Source: Tetrapyrgos nigripes (lineage: Eukaryota; Basidiomycota; Agaricomycetes; Agaricales; Campanellaceae). Taken from it: DNA of 64,000 nucleotides. The stretch spans positions 1 to 64,000 of the forward strand of contig JAACJM010000268.1 in the NCBI GenBank assembly GCA_013368315.1. The letters are read 5' to 3'. Shown one piece after another: positions 43,651 to 55,039 of this stretch. The notes beneath the pieces were generated by a model. The model was given only the letters and a program-made list of their open reading frames with translations. It searched no databases and was not told the origin of the DNA. How positions within the stretch are numbered: the first letter of the stretch is position 1; each line of letters begins with the position of its first letter. Position numbers and translations under genes: made by a program.

Positions 43651-46600
43651 ATGATAGATTCTGATACGGAGCTACCGGACCCGTCAACAGTAAGTATTCT
43701 AATTCAATGAGCATTATTATGATACTATTCATCGGTACTGCAGATCCCTGTCGTCAACGGGAAAGCAGAGTCTCCTCGATGCGGCGAAAAAATACCTGTT
43801 GGCACGTCTGGCGTCCAGAACATGTACAAAAACCACACAGGAAAGCAGAAATGTAATGGAACACGGAAGACCATGAAGCACAAGGCCAAGCAGTCATCCC
43901 TACTCCGATTCATGAAGCCAAAGGCCAAGCCTGTTCCATCCACTGTCCCAAATCCTACTCCAATAACTACAGCATCCAACGCCTCAGCTGCTGCCGAACC
44001 GCATCTCTACCTTCCATCTCATCCCTTCATTCCCCTTCCTGCATATCTGCAGAAGCTAGAAGACAGCATACAACGCCTGTCAACTTCAGTCAAAGAAGGG
44101 GATGATGCAAATCCGTTCTCAGAATTCCTTCTTCCTGAAAAACTCATTCCGGGCAACGTACCGGCTGATTGTATATGGGAAGGCGGCATTAACAAAAAAA
44201 TGCATGTATTCCAAGGCATGTCTGCTGAGGACATGAAACCACTGTTGCGACGGGGTCCGAAGGGTGTAGAGGCTTATTTTCGATTTGTCTCATACTTTGT
44301 GATGGAAAGGGGGGTGGATCCCGTGATGTTTGAGCCTCGTACAGAGGTGTTGAACGAAGCTATGGAAGACTAGTGAGTTCATACTTATATGTCTAAGACG
44401 TGTACTAACCTGGTCAATAGCTTAGATGCACCATTACCCAAGCTTACGGATCAAGCCAACATAGAACCAGACGTCAATCTCGCTATAGGCAGTGCACCAG
44501 AAATCACAACAATCGACCATATTGACCTGACAAATGACCTGGTGGACCTCGCACGAATTAATGTGTACTGCAAGGGCTATGAGCTCACCTTCCCCGAAGG
44601 AACATCTCCCCATACCACCTATCCCTTCACTCTTCACCACTATTACAATTTGCCCTGGGTGTATAGTGTTGGTTGTGATAATCAAATGATTTTGCAGTCG
44701 CGAGAATGTACAGATGATAGAGATGTGGAGGATGGCACTTGTGGAGCGTGTCGGTGTCTGGCAAGGAATGAGATTCTCGCTGGGATAGTGGAACGGTTTG
44801 ACGCACTGCCTGACAAGGTGAAGTTTATCTTTCATGGTTATGACCAGCTCATTGAGCAGCTGCACCGAAAAGATCACCATATCAACAGCTTGAAGCTGCA
44901 GGTCCTCAATAACACTCGCCTTCTGCAAAACCGCGCCAAGGCACTTGATGACCACAAACGATTTATTCGAGCAATAAAGGATGAGAATGTTGAAGCGGTG
45001 GATAGGCTGATCCGGGGTCTTCTTGTGCTACATGAAGCTGCTGTCGAGGGTACATATCATCCGAAATCCTATGAGGAGCGTGAGCTTCATTTTGCCCTCT
45101 ATGACCACTCTTCGTGCCAATTCCACCATAACGACAATACTTTCCTCACCAGCAACGCCACAGATGTCGGTCGTCGAGTGGAACATTGATTCGGTGCTAG
45201 ATTTGGAGCAGCTGGCCGAGCAGTTGCGAGGGAGTGGTTTTATCCATGTGGTGTTGATGTTTGATGAGTTGGCTGTGGAACAACGCATCCATTATGATAA
45301 CCAGTCCAACAGTTTCTTGGGTGTTTGTAGGGAGCATGGGGGTGCAGCTGGTCTGTCGTTTAATACCGTTAGCGACCTGGAACAGCTGTATGAGAGTTTG
45401 GATGAAGGGGAGATCCATTACGCAAGTGAGGTAAGAATGAATGAAGCTTCTTTTTCTCACACACACTTTATTCACCTCACTTCATCTTAGGCTACTGTCG
45501 GTGCGATAGGTATCTTGACCGATAATAAACAGTTCTACAATGCACGTCCAATATTTGTCTCTGGAACCTGCAAACGAGAGCCCGGAGAGGAGCAAGCGAA
45601 GATTATTCAGCTCATATACGATGCATTCCGCAAGAAATTTCCAGATGTGCGGACACGAATCATTTCCCTCGCCTCAGATGGTGAACAGCAACGGGGTAAA
45701 GCCCTCGACATTCTCACTTACCTCAAGAACAATCTATCAGAGGATTCCAACATCTACCCCCTGCTGTCTCACCTCCGCTTTATGAATCTTCGTGTCGGTA
45801 ACGATGATCTTACCTCTGATAAGGACTTTCGGCACTGCTTGAAATGTTGCCATGAAGCTCTTCTCCGAGCACAAGGACTGGATATTATGGGCACTATCAT
45901 TATCCCAGCATTTTACACTCTCATTTTCGTGAAGCCGGTCATTCAGAGACCCATATTAGCTCAATTACCTGTCCGGACGATAAGCAAGATGTGCCTGTTG
46001 CATATCAGCTTCTTCGTGATGTACGCTGTTTGCCAGAAGTGTCTTCAGGCACACTGCAATTTGTAGCAGAGCGAAAAGCTCTCAAGCTGATTGGAACCCT
46101 CTTCTACGACTCCATCCTTTTCCCCTATATCTGTGTTGACCTCTCCCTCTCCGAACAGCTAGAGTGTTTCTCTGCTGCAGCCCACCTCCTTCTTGTCCTT
46201 TACCAGCATACTGGGAAAAAATTCCTCCCAACTCTTCTATATCAGGATCTTCAGATCATGATAAAGAACATCTTTTTCTGTGTGGCAAAGGGGATAGTTG
46301 ACAATCCATCAGGTCGTTTTTGGATATGCCTCCTCGGCACTGACCGCTTGGAGCAGCTGTTTGGCATACTTCGTTCTATGGTGGGGAATGATGCCAATCT
46401 TGACGTGCTGCAGCTGCTCCAGCGTATCACAGGTACTGTGGAGATTGCCAATATACTAGCGAAACATCCTGAATGGGACAACAAGTCAAGACATTTACGT
46501 CTTCCCGCAGTCAATTCCATGGGACAGGAGATTCTTGGTGCAGCAATAGACCATATTTCTCCTGTTACCTGGCGTGGAGATGTTCGTCTCAGCCAAGTGA

Positions 46601-49075
46601 CATTGCTGACATGCTGGAAGGCAGGCCTTTCCCGTGTCGTTGCCAAATTTCCCAACCTCCAGGATCTATTCCATGATCTCAACCTCGATACACGCCCAAT
46701 TGATATCCTAATGCCAGATGGAGTCCTTCTTATTGGCCGAAAGCTTGATTCTGATGATGTAGAGGAGTATGGGGACCATCCAGTTCATGAAGCTACAGAT
46801 GGTCATTTCGATGCATTTACAGAGGAGTCAGGAATTAGGAGTTTGGAGGATACATTGGCTGATGAGATTGAAGATGAGGGAGCTGTATTTTCTACCCTTG
46901 GCAAAACCCATAATGCCAAGATTGACCTTGGAAATGGTGTCCTCGTCAACAAATCTCGTGTATTAGGACAATTCTCGAGACTGCAGAAGCATGCACCCAC
47001 TTCAACAGACCGTTTACGTTGAGTGATGACAATGAGTCGCTTTTCAACGTCTAAAGTGTCTCAAGGTGCATCCTCATTGATCGACACTTCATCGCCATTT
47101 GGTGAATCGTGTTTGATGATAAGCGAGCCGATTGCCTCAGTTATCTCCTGTGAAGGCAAGCCCTTCTTGTGCATTGGCAAAGTTCTTGATATATGCGCTG
47201 GAGCCAACTACTTGGATGATATTACCCATGAAGATTTACTCGATGAAGGCATTTATGTCACTTTCCAACTAGTGCACTTACGTCCAGCTACTATCGATGA
47301 CGATCCTACCAAGGCCAATGACTGGCGATCATCTCCCCATCATGAGTTTGCCGCACAACAGTTTACAGTCCCAGGTCACCTTGTCCAGCCCTTGGATCCA
47401 GCGCTCAACTCACCGCCTGAAAACAATACAAAGACCTTCTATCTATTTGATAGTGCAACACTCCTTTCAGTGGCAGAGAGTTTGCTGCACAAAGTCGCAG
47501 AGCTTGGTTCTTCACAAACTCTCAAGATACCAAGCACTCAACGCTCCGATCGCTTTCCCTATCTCACAAGAAAAGGTATGGTACAACATTATTATCATTG
47601 TTCAAATCATGTACTCAACTTCGGTACCAGGTACTGCTGCTTTCCTCTGTGACGACATGCGGATTAATAGCGCTGACATTAACGGTGTGGTCCATTGCCC
47701 AATATGTATCAACCCATCCATCTCCTTCGATGCCGCAAAACCACAGAAGATCCTGAAGCATATCGGTGCACATATACTCAACCTCCCTGCAAATCATTGT
47801 GTATCTGAGCCGTGCGGTTTCTGTATGTCGCCAGCACTGCAGTGCCTTTTCTATTTGACCGCTGGTCTCAACAAACTGGATAAGAAGCGGTCAACGTGTC
47901 CTGTATGGAAGATGATAAAAGGATTTAGTTACAAGGCGGCGGGAACAGGGAGCACGAGCAATCCGTGCACAAACATACCGGTGCAATGTGATTTGTGTGC
48001 CAGGCAGGATCCGAAGTCTCCAGCTGTATGGCGATATAATTTACACGACCATTACAAAAAGCGGCATCCTAATGCAAACCGAGACAAGCTCTGGAAACTT
48101 TCAGCGAGCGAGAAGGCGGGAATGACTGAGGCCTACAAGAATCGTCACAAGGTTTCTAGAAAGCAAGGTCAGAACAAGGAAAGAGAAAGGCGGGGAGCTC
48201 TCCAAATTTCTAGTGCTCACCGAACAGGAATGACATACCGGTGAGATATCTCTATAGCCGTTATCTTCGCTTTGACTAATCTTTGCTTCTTTAGTACAAC
48301 GGATGTGGAGGGTGACGACAGTGAAGGAAACGGCAGTGATGAGGAGTCGAATGTAGAGGGATCTGACAGGCTGTCTGATTACGAGGATGGACCTGGGCAC
48401 CAAGACAGCGACAACAATAGAATGGATTCGGAAAGGTGTGTAAGATGTACATGGCACGGATTATCCACTCACTGTTCTTCGTCTCCTTAAAAAGCAGCAT
48501 TCCTGTGCGAGAAGAGGACCAAGATATATCAATGTCTCACTTTTTAAGCCTAGGAGTCGATGACTCCATAGACCTGGAAATTACAAGAGGACTCACCATA
48601 GGTATCACACAACCAGAGGCCTCCAGCTCTTTTCCAGCCACCCCTATTCCTTCTGAAGCATCGAGCTTCCAGAATGATGCTATTCGAGCCCAGACTGACG
48701 CCGCTAATGACATTGACAGCTCCACAGTTGACATGCCTGTACAGCTCAAAAGACGGCCACAACGATCCAAAAAATGAACACGTGTCACTGAGGAAGGCGA
48801 ATACTTTGTGTGTAATTGCGGTGAGCCCGTTACTGACAAGGAGAAAGAAGAAAGAAGGGCCGTAAAGTGCTCAAGAACAACCTGTGTATCGCAATGGGTG
48901 AGTTAGTCGGCTTTTGCATTAGTTATACACCATTCTTACCGTAAAATAGTATCATCGGATATGCGAGGGCATAGATGACTTCATTCCTAACCGCTTTGTG
49001 TGTTCTGTTTGCAAAGAGGAAAGGAGTGGAGTGGCTGGTCGAGGCGGAAAGGCAAAGCGAGGAAAGAGACAGTGA
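43651..49075 (+). pseudogene. P-element/THAP9-like transposase with zinc fingers and PHD
   Basis: Exons: 43651-43689, 43744-44372, 44421-45430, 45491-47575, 47631-48240, 48295-48435, 48495-48897 and 48950-49075, all with 48-60-bp GT-AG introns. The order of parts is as follows. An N-terminal Cys/His motif (KNHTGKQKC) comes first, then a coiled-coil-like segment (44860-44980). The catalytic core has D in VLMFDEL (45263), D in LASDGEQQRG (45677) and E in GTDRLEQLFGILR (46351), the D-D-E pattern of P-element and THAP9 transposases. Then come two C2H2-like fingers (47690-47776 and 47987-48066), an acidic segment, and a PHD finger (48813-49017; CNCG, CSRTTC, HRIC, CSVC). Damage: a deletion with frame change near 45096, a one-base-type shift near 45900, TGA at 47020 and TGA at 48775. 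Both stops fit CGA to TGA. It encoded the cut-and-paste enzyme of this element; this copy cannot make it whole. Confidence 0.75.
48813..49017 (+). other. PHD-type zinc finger of the transposase gene
   Basis: Over a 52-bp intron (48898-48949) the frame gives C-x-C, then C-x4-C, W-Y-H-x2-C and C-x2-C, with a Trp/Tyr before the His and hydrophobic FIPNRFVC spacing as in PHD fingers. PHD fingers usually read histone H3 tails, so this may steer insertion to certain chromatin (inference). Confidence 0.7.
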
Positions 49076-49368
49076 GGGATGACGTGGCTACATCGTGGGA
49101 ATATACTATATTAAGAAGGTGTGGGTGGGTGGGGTCTTCCGAAATGTCACTAAAAAAATTTTCGACATAGTGTAATAAATTTTAATCCCGGTACCCCCTT
49201 GGATCTGATGAATGAACAGGGATTTGATACTACCGTCCCGCCCCTTGCAAATGGGATTTCTTACCGTCTACTTTGTTCATTCGCTTGGGTCCATCCTCAA
49301 TCATAACAACTCAGATAGTCCCCTTCACTGTGTACGACTTCCCTTTGAGATTGCGTCTCTCCAAGATT

Positions 49369-49580
49369 CCGATTACTATTTATAGGAATCGGTTTTCTTT
49401 GCGACCAAACCACCAAACTCCATCCTAACGCGAATCTCTGCACCGTGTGAATTTGTAACCAGGTATATCTCAAAATTCATGTGACCTTCAGGTTGTTATT
49501 CGTTGCAACAAAGGATTGAACCCGCGACCTCAAAATTTCAAAAAGTACATGATATTAACCACTACACTATGGCACTTTAA
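49369..49580 (-). repeat. tRNA-related SINE, copy 2
   Basis: Minus strand, from 49580 downward: A box TAGTGTAGTGGTTAA, B box GGGTTCAATCC, body, then TTTGGTGGTTTGGTCGCAAA and the tail CCGATTCCTATAAATAGTAA (49370-49391). The tail is the same as in the copy at 34601-34822, 15 kb away and in the same orientation. Confidence 0.6.
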
Positions 49581-49589
49581 TTGTCACAG

Positions 49590-50016
49590 GGACACAACAA
49601 ATAATAACCTACCCTCGGCTACATTAGTCTCATAGTGTTATACACTATATATCTTCCTCTTAAGCATATTAAAAGTCAGAGAAGGTGGATAACAATAAGT
49701 CTTGCATGCACCTCTTATTATGCTAGGATGAGGTAAAATTCTAGAAAAAAGTGATCTGGCTGTGACCTTATTGGTTGGAGGAGTGAGGATGTGTAGCTCT
49801 TTTGTTACGGGTTTATTGTGGGCTCATTTACTTGAAGATAACAAGGAAAAGAAACTCCAGAATAGTTGGTGCCAGGTGGCCAAGCTGTGGAGATATGAGT
49901 TGGATAGGAGAGATTACTATGGATGTATTTCTGTTATGGAGACATTCTGACCTCATTTAATTCCAGAAAACAATAGAAACCCTACAATGAAAGGTGGTCT
50001 GGTTGTGGAGATATGA
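49590..50016. other. No gene; small repeated module
   Basis: A module with CCATAATGAAAGG..GG and TGTGGAGATATGAG recurs at about 49880, 49980 and 50840. The MITE at 50025 has split the group. Confidence 0.4.
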
Positions 50017-50024
50017 GTTTGTAG
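50017..50024. repeat. Target-site duplication, left
   Basis: GTTTGTAG, identical to 50741-50748. Confidence 0.87.
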
Positions 50025-50740
50025 TAAGGCATGACACGGATGCCGGATTTTCACGGATATCCGCCAGGTTATCCGCTAAAAATCCGGCCGGACGGATGTT
50101 ACATAATCATCCGCCATCTGCGGATGCGGATGCAGGCGGATACCGGATTGAATTTTCGTGAATCAAAAAGTACCGGATATCCGGACATTTGTGGCTGAAA
50201 CATTGTTTGCTCAATTAAAAATGATAATGACTGTCTGATCAAGTAGCTCTATAAATAAAAAACAATCTAATAACCTAATAGAACTTATCTTTAAAGAAAT
50301 ACCCATATCTTTATGCATAAAATTCAATGTTATCAGCAAAAATATGGTTGTTTTGTACTTTTTGCTCAAATAGAAATGATATTTGTAGTCCTATCGTCTA
50401 GCCCTATTAACATTAAACATTCTAATAGTTTAGGAGATGGTTTTCCCACAAAAATATGTACATATTTATGCACAAATTTCATTAAGATCAGTGAAATATA
50501 GCTTTTTTGCACTTTTTGCTTGATTTTCTCTCACGTTTTGTTAATAAATTAATAGATTTGATTTAGATACCTGTAAATACCTGCAGATATCCGCCACCTG
50601 CAGATACCTGCCGGACGGATGGCACGGATGCAGATATCCGCGGCGCCGGTTTTTGGCGGATACGGATTTGACTTTTTCAAATCAAAAATCCGGCCGGACC
50701 GGATGCCGGATATCCGCGGATGCATCCGTGTCATGCCTTA
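50025..50740. mobile_element. 716-bp hAT-like MITE, 8-bp target duplication
   Basis: Ends TAAGGCATGACACGGATGC and its inverse (GCATCCGTGTCATGCCTTA). Both sides are flanked by GTTTGTAG (50017-50024 and 50741-50748). The outer 140 bp on both sides are packed with GGAT(A/G)CGGAT and ATCCG(C/G) words in both orientations, a pattern seen in hAT subterminal binding sites. The centre is AT-rich and non-coding. Non-autonomous. Confidence 0.87.
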
Positions 50741-50748
50741 GTTTGTAG
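50741..50748. repeat. Target-site duplication, right
   Basis: GTTTGTAG, identical to 50017-50024. Confidence 0.87.
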
Positions 50749-51059
50749 AGGGGTGAGGGGGGAGGGTATATGACTTAGAGGACTTTCCCACAGGTACAAT
50801 TCTGTTCATTTGACCTCAGAATGAGATGTAAAAAAACCCCATAATGAAAGGATTAGTCAATGAAAATCCAGTAGAGTGTAGACTTGGAGATATGATCATT
50901 ATACATGAGAAGAGATGGGGCATTACATTCTCAATTACTGTACACCTGGAGAAAATCAGAGAAATTTTAGACACGGAAAATAGGGACAGAGTCAACATAG
51001 CCAGAAATACAGTGTTAAGAGCCCAACCTTACTCTCTGGCCTCGTAATACTACCTACAA

Positions 51060-51540
51060 AGATAGTAATTGGTGCTGCCAGCTTTACCTGGCCTCTTTCC
51101 CCCAAGTCTTGAAAATACAGGCCTGGCCTTCCGGAAATCGCATCTGCTGCGTATGTACAGGGAGGCGCTTAAGCAACACAGGGTTATGGGCAGTCTCGAC
51201 GAAGTTGGTTACAAGACGGGTTTAAAGAGATTTCTCGAGGATGCCAAGCGGGAGAGCATTTTGGAGATTGGCGAGGTTTGTTACACTGTATAATGTCCAA
51301 TGTACAAGCGTTCATCTACTATTACAGAATTAGACCACTCCGATCTTTTCCTCCTCCCATCTCAATTACCCAGTAAAATTTCCTTGTTGTCTTTTTTCCA
51401 GCGGAGCTTCAGCTTGCTCCACGACAAGGTCTGTGCTTGCAAGTACTATGACCTACTTATGGGAGGGAAGAGCTCAATTGGGCATTCGGGTGTGTCTCGG
51501 GCATCTGTGTCATTGCAGAGGAGCTAAATATCTGTGCTCA
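51060..51540 (+). other. Coding-like frames, not recognised
   Basis: 51069-51293 contains FRKSHLLRMYREALKQHR and GYKTGLKRFLEDAKRESI, a helical, charged segment. 51300-51527 could follow after an intron. No family recognised and no clear start, so this is a possible gene fragment. Confidence 0.3.
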
Positions 51541-51754
51541 TCAGGCAGTATAGACCATACATTATGATCTGCCTTATCTTGCAACTTTGAATGTCTGGAT
51601 GGTGCGCTGGAGATAATAGCATTCGTGTTTCACATATACACATAGTCCAAGTCATGGTAACTATTGTCCCCGTCTACAATCTTAACAACAAAAAGAGCCA
51701 ATTGTTAACAAGAGAAATGTCAGACTCGGAAGCAAAATGAAGCGACGACCAATA

Positions 51755-51833
51755 ACTAAGGATCAAAGAATAACTAAGGATCAAAGAATAACAAAGGATC
51801 AAAGAATAACACAAAGGATCAAAGAATAACAGT
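51755..51833 (+). repeat. Short tandem repeat, five units
   Basis: GGATCAAAGAATAAC(T/A)A(A) repeated about five times, unit 17-19 bp. Confidence 0.8.
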
Positions 51834-51839
51834 AGGTTT

Positions 51840-52570
51840 GTAAAGAGGAACTAGGGCAAGTCAAAGGGGCCATGAAGCTGTACAAGCTGTTGCGGAGTCT
51901 CGGGCCTTGGACAATTTCCAAATATCCGATAACCGCAATAGCCGGTTTTTGAAGCATGTCATTGTCTCTTTCACTTCTCGACTCTTGTGTGCCGCTGGTG
52001 GATCCGGACCACCCCCTGCTGACCTGTCTGGTGGTCATGTCGCGATAGCAGAGGTATACTCCCTACAATTGTACGATGCACTCAGAAATAATCCCTTCAA
52101 GTTGACTACCATGGCATACGACAGTGAGCATTTATTTTCTTACCTTTCCTTTTCTTTTTCCTTGACCGCCCTGGCAAGTATGCAGCCCCGACCCTGGGGC
52201 AGCCAGAAAGCCAAGAGTCAGTTAGTTGACGAGTCGGTTGCGTTCGACGCGTCAACTTTTATGCACCTAGTGTTTACCATTCATTTTTTTACTTTCAATA
52301 TTATACAAAGCTTGAATGCATTCTCTAGATACACGCGTCCTTCGCAATAAGGAGTTTGGGGGCCTTGGGCCCACCAAATACTTGAAACACTGAAGCACTC
52401 ATCACGCCTAGGCCTGCATATCAGCAGCAGCTTGAGGTGCAATGTGACGAGACCCTTACCGAGACCCTTACCGACGACGTCAGCCCTCTGGAAACTCATC
52501 AAATTACCCAACGCCTGACTCGACGTCCTACTCAACCCAACTTCGTTCCTCTCGCACAAGTCGCTGCTCC
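51840..52570. other. Unassigned sequence left of the foldback element
   Basis: The plus frame 51907-52140 (GPPPADLSGGHVAIAEVYSL) looks coding-like but is not recognised. It may be part of whatever gene the foldback element entered. Confidence 0.3.
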
Positions 52571-52578
52571 TTGTGTAC

Positions 52579-55026
52579 CAGCAGTAGTTGTTAAATTCCT
52601 TAAGAACGAGCCTGATAACTCAGGGTATCGTTTTTAAGAATGGACCCGATAACTAATAGGCCTGTTGCTTTTGCGGCCACTCTTAAATATTTTGAGCTCA
52701 TCCTTAATGTGATTATTTTCACTCTTTTTGGCCCTTTTATTGCGGGCAGTGAGCAGGGCATTGCTCATCGCTGTTGGCAGGCTTGGGGCGCATTGCGGGT
52801 GGGCGGGGTATTTCCTTTTTGGGAAAAATGCACAAAAATACTCGAAAATTCGGATTTTTATTCTCAATGCTATTGGCAGTGAGCAGGGCCTGCGGGGATA
52901 GGTCTGGCGGGGTTTTCCACGGTCCGCATTTGTGCCAGGAGCTGGATATACTTAATACTATGCCATACCTGTATTTGGAATGGCAATAGGGGCTGTGGCT
53001 GACCCATAAAACACAAAATACATTTTCAGAGCCGACGATTAAAAATTATACAGGCAGGTAAGAGGGTGTATTTTAACTCCCTGAATGAGGATATATAATT
53101 TTATTTTCAATACCTATAGCGGTTAGAAAGATATAGCCAAAATACTGCCCAAATATGCAAAAGAGCAGGATAGGTACTGGTCATTGCATCAAATTAGCTC
53201 TGATATACATGCAAGTTGGTAATATATTTCATTTAGAATCTATAAGTGTGGGAATAAAGTTATTTTGGAAATCCATTTGAAAATGAAAGAGCTATGCCCA
53301 AAATACAGTCTAAAAATTGCAAAACTTGGGATGACCATAGACACTGCATGCTTTAGCATCAAATGTGGACATAAATATTTCTACTAGGGTTTTTTGGGTT
53401 GCTAAATTCAGATATCCACTCGGATTTTTGCTATCTGGCATGGTTCAGGTGGTATTTAATAATTACCCCTAAACATAGGTGTCTGTGGCACCTGCCAAAA
53501 TCTACTCTAAAAATTGCCTCAGGCTGGTATATAACTGCTGTTTACTGTACTCAATTATAATAATATGTTATATTGACCTTAACATCCAGATTGAAGTCTC
53601 TATTTTGAATTTATTCTTTTAGGAGTGAAAATAGTGTTGTTTTCTACCTTCATTAGGGCATATACATATCTGGTGGGTATCTGATTAATGTTTTAAGTGT
53701 TGCTCTATCATTCCATGACCCATTACTTGAAAAATTACCAGTCTGGTCATCATCAACAAATGCCATGCCCAGATATAAGCTTAAGTGCTATCTTCAATGC
53801 TGTACAGAACTTACTATGACTTTAGGTTACTGGATGTACCTGGAATGTCTCCCAGATATTGTGGATGGATATTTCTCTTTGAATTAATGTTCAATACTGG
53901 AATACAAAGTATGAATGCTTGGGGTGGGCTTTTGAATGAGATATACCCAGAACAAGGTACAAAAATGTACTATTTTCGTGTTTTTAGGAATAATTCTGGA
54001 ATAAAGTGGTGCATTTGGGGGATAGAGCAATCATTAGTTGATATTATGTTTGAGTACATTGAAAAACATTAATATACCCACCTGAACAAATTTTCAAAGT
54101 AGATATTTGCAGGTGCCACAGACACCTATGTTTAGGGGTAATTATTAAATACCACCTGAACCATGCCAGATAGCAGAAATCCAAGTGGATATCTGAATTC
54201 GGCCACCCAAAAAACCCTAGTAGAGATATTTATGTCCACATTTGATGCTAAAGCATGCAGTGTCTATGGTCATCCCAAGTTTTGCAATTTTTAGACTGTA
54301 TTTTGGGCATAGCTCTTTCATTTTCAAATGGATTTCCAAAATAACTTCATTCCCACACTTATAGATTCTAAATGAAATATATTACCAACTTGCATGTATA
54401 TCAGAGCTAATTTGATGCAATGACCAGTACCTATCCTGCTCTTTTGCATATTTGGGCAGTATTTTGGCTATATCTTTCTAACCGCTATAGGTATTGAAAA
54501 TAAAATTATATATCCTCATTCAGGGAGTTAAAATACACCCTCTTACCTGCCTGTATAATTTTTAATCGTCGGCTCTGAAAATGTATTTTGTGTTTTATGG
54601 GTCAGCCACAACCCCTATTGCCATTCCAAACACAGGTTTGGGATAGTATTAAGTATATCCAGCTCATGGCACAAATGCGGACCGTGGAAAAACCCCGCCA
54701 GACCTATCCCCGCAGGCCCTGCTCACTGCCAATAGCATTGAGAATAAAAATCCGAATTTTCGAGTATTTTTGTGCATTTTTCCCAAAAAGGAAATACCCC
54801 GCCCACCCGCAATGCGCCCCAAGCCTGCCAACAACGATGAGCAATGCCCTGCTCACTGCCTGCAATAAAAGGGCCAAAAAGAATGAAGATAATCACATTA
54901 AGGATGAGCTCAAAATATTTAAGAGTGGCCGCAAAAGCAACAGGCCTATTAGTTATCGGGTCCGTTCTTAAAAACGATACCCTGAGTTATCAGGCTCGTT
55001 CTTAAGGAATTTAACAACTACTGCTG
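52579..55026. mobile_element. Foldback element with two 935-bp arms
   Basis: 52579-53515 is the inverse of 54090-55026 in full register (any position in one arm maps to 107605 minus it in the other). By eye it has only a few percent mismatch and a few small differences. Tips are CAGCAGTAGTTGTTAAATTC and its inverse. TGTGTAC flanks both sides (52572-52578 and 55027-55033), a probable 7-9-bp target duplication. The 574-bp centre holds a 95-codon frame (53785-54072) without recognisable motif. Arms carry GC-rich GCCCACCCGCAATGCGCC blocks and no genes. A non-autonomous terminal-inverted-repeat transposon is likely; the superfamily is uncertain. Confidence 0.85.
53785..54072 (+). other. Unrecognised frame in the foldback centre
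   Basis: 95 codons, hydrophobic and aromatic-rich (YCGWIFLFELMFNTG). It matches no transposase motif I know and could be chance in AT-rich DNA. Confidence 0.2.
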
Positions 55027-55039
55027 TGTGTACCACCAA

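Larger units (their letters stand above)
43357..49201 (+). mobile_element. 5.8-kb P-element-like DNA transposon
   Basis: Bounded by CAAGGGGGTACCGG (43357) and its exact inverse CCGGTACCCCCTTG (ends 49201). Each end also carries a subterminal block in the same orientation: GGGTGGGTGGGGTC(C/T)TC followed about 12 bp later by an A-rich run and TTTT (43391 and 49127). The single gene inside (43651-49075) runs left to right and fills the element. The 8 bp flanking the two ends do not match, so the copy has lost its target duplication or was rearranged. The smaller element at 3169-3558 shares these ends and has a perfect 8-bp duplication, which fixes the family's target-site size. Confidence 0.82.

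Noticed and set aside
43349..49209. 8-bp target duplication around the 5.8-kb transposon
   Set aside because: The flanks CTTTTTTC and GATCTGAT do not match in any register near the tips.
49500..49580. Functional tRNA gene on the minus strand
   Set aside because: Good A and B boxes, but the arms do not pair into a cloverleaf and the segment continues into a body and tail shared with another copy; called a SINE instead.
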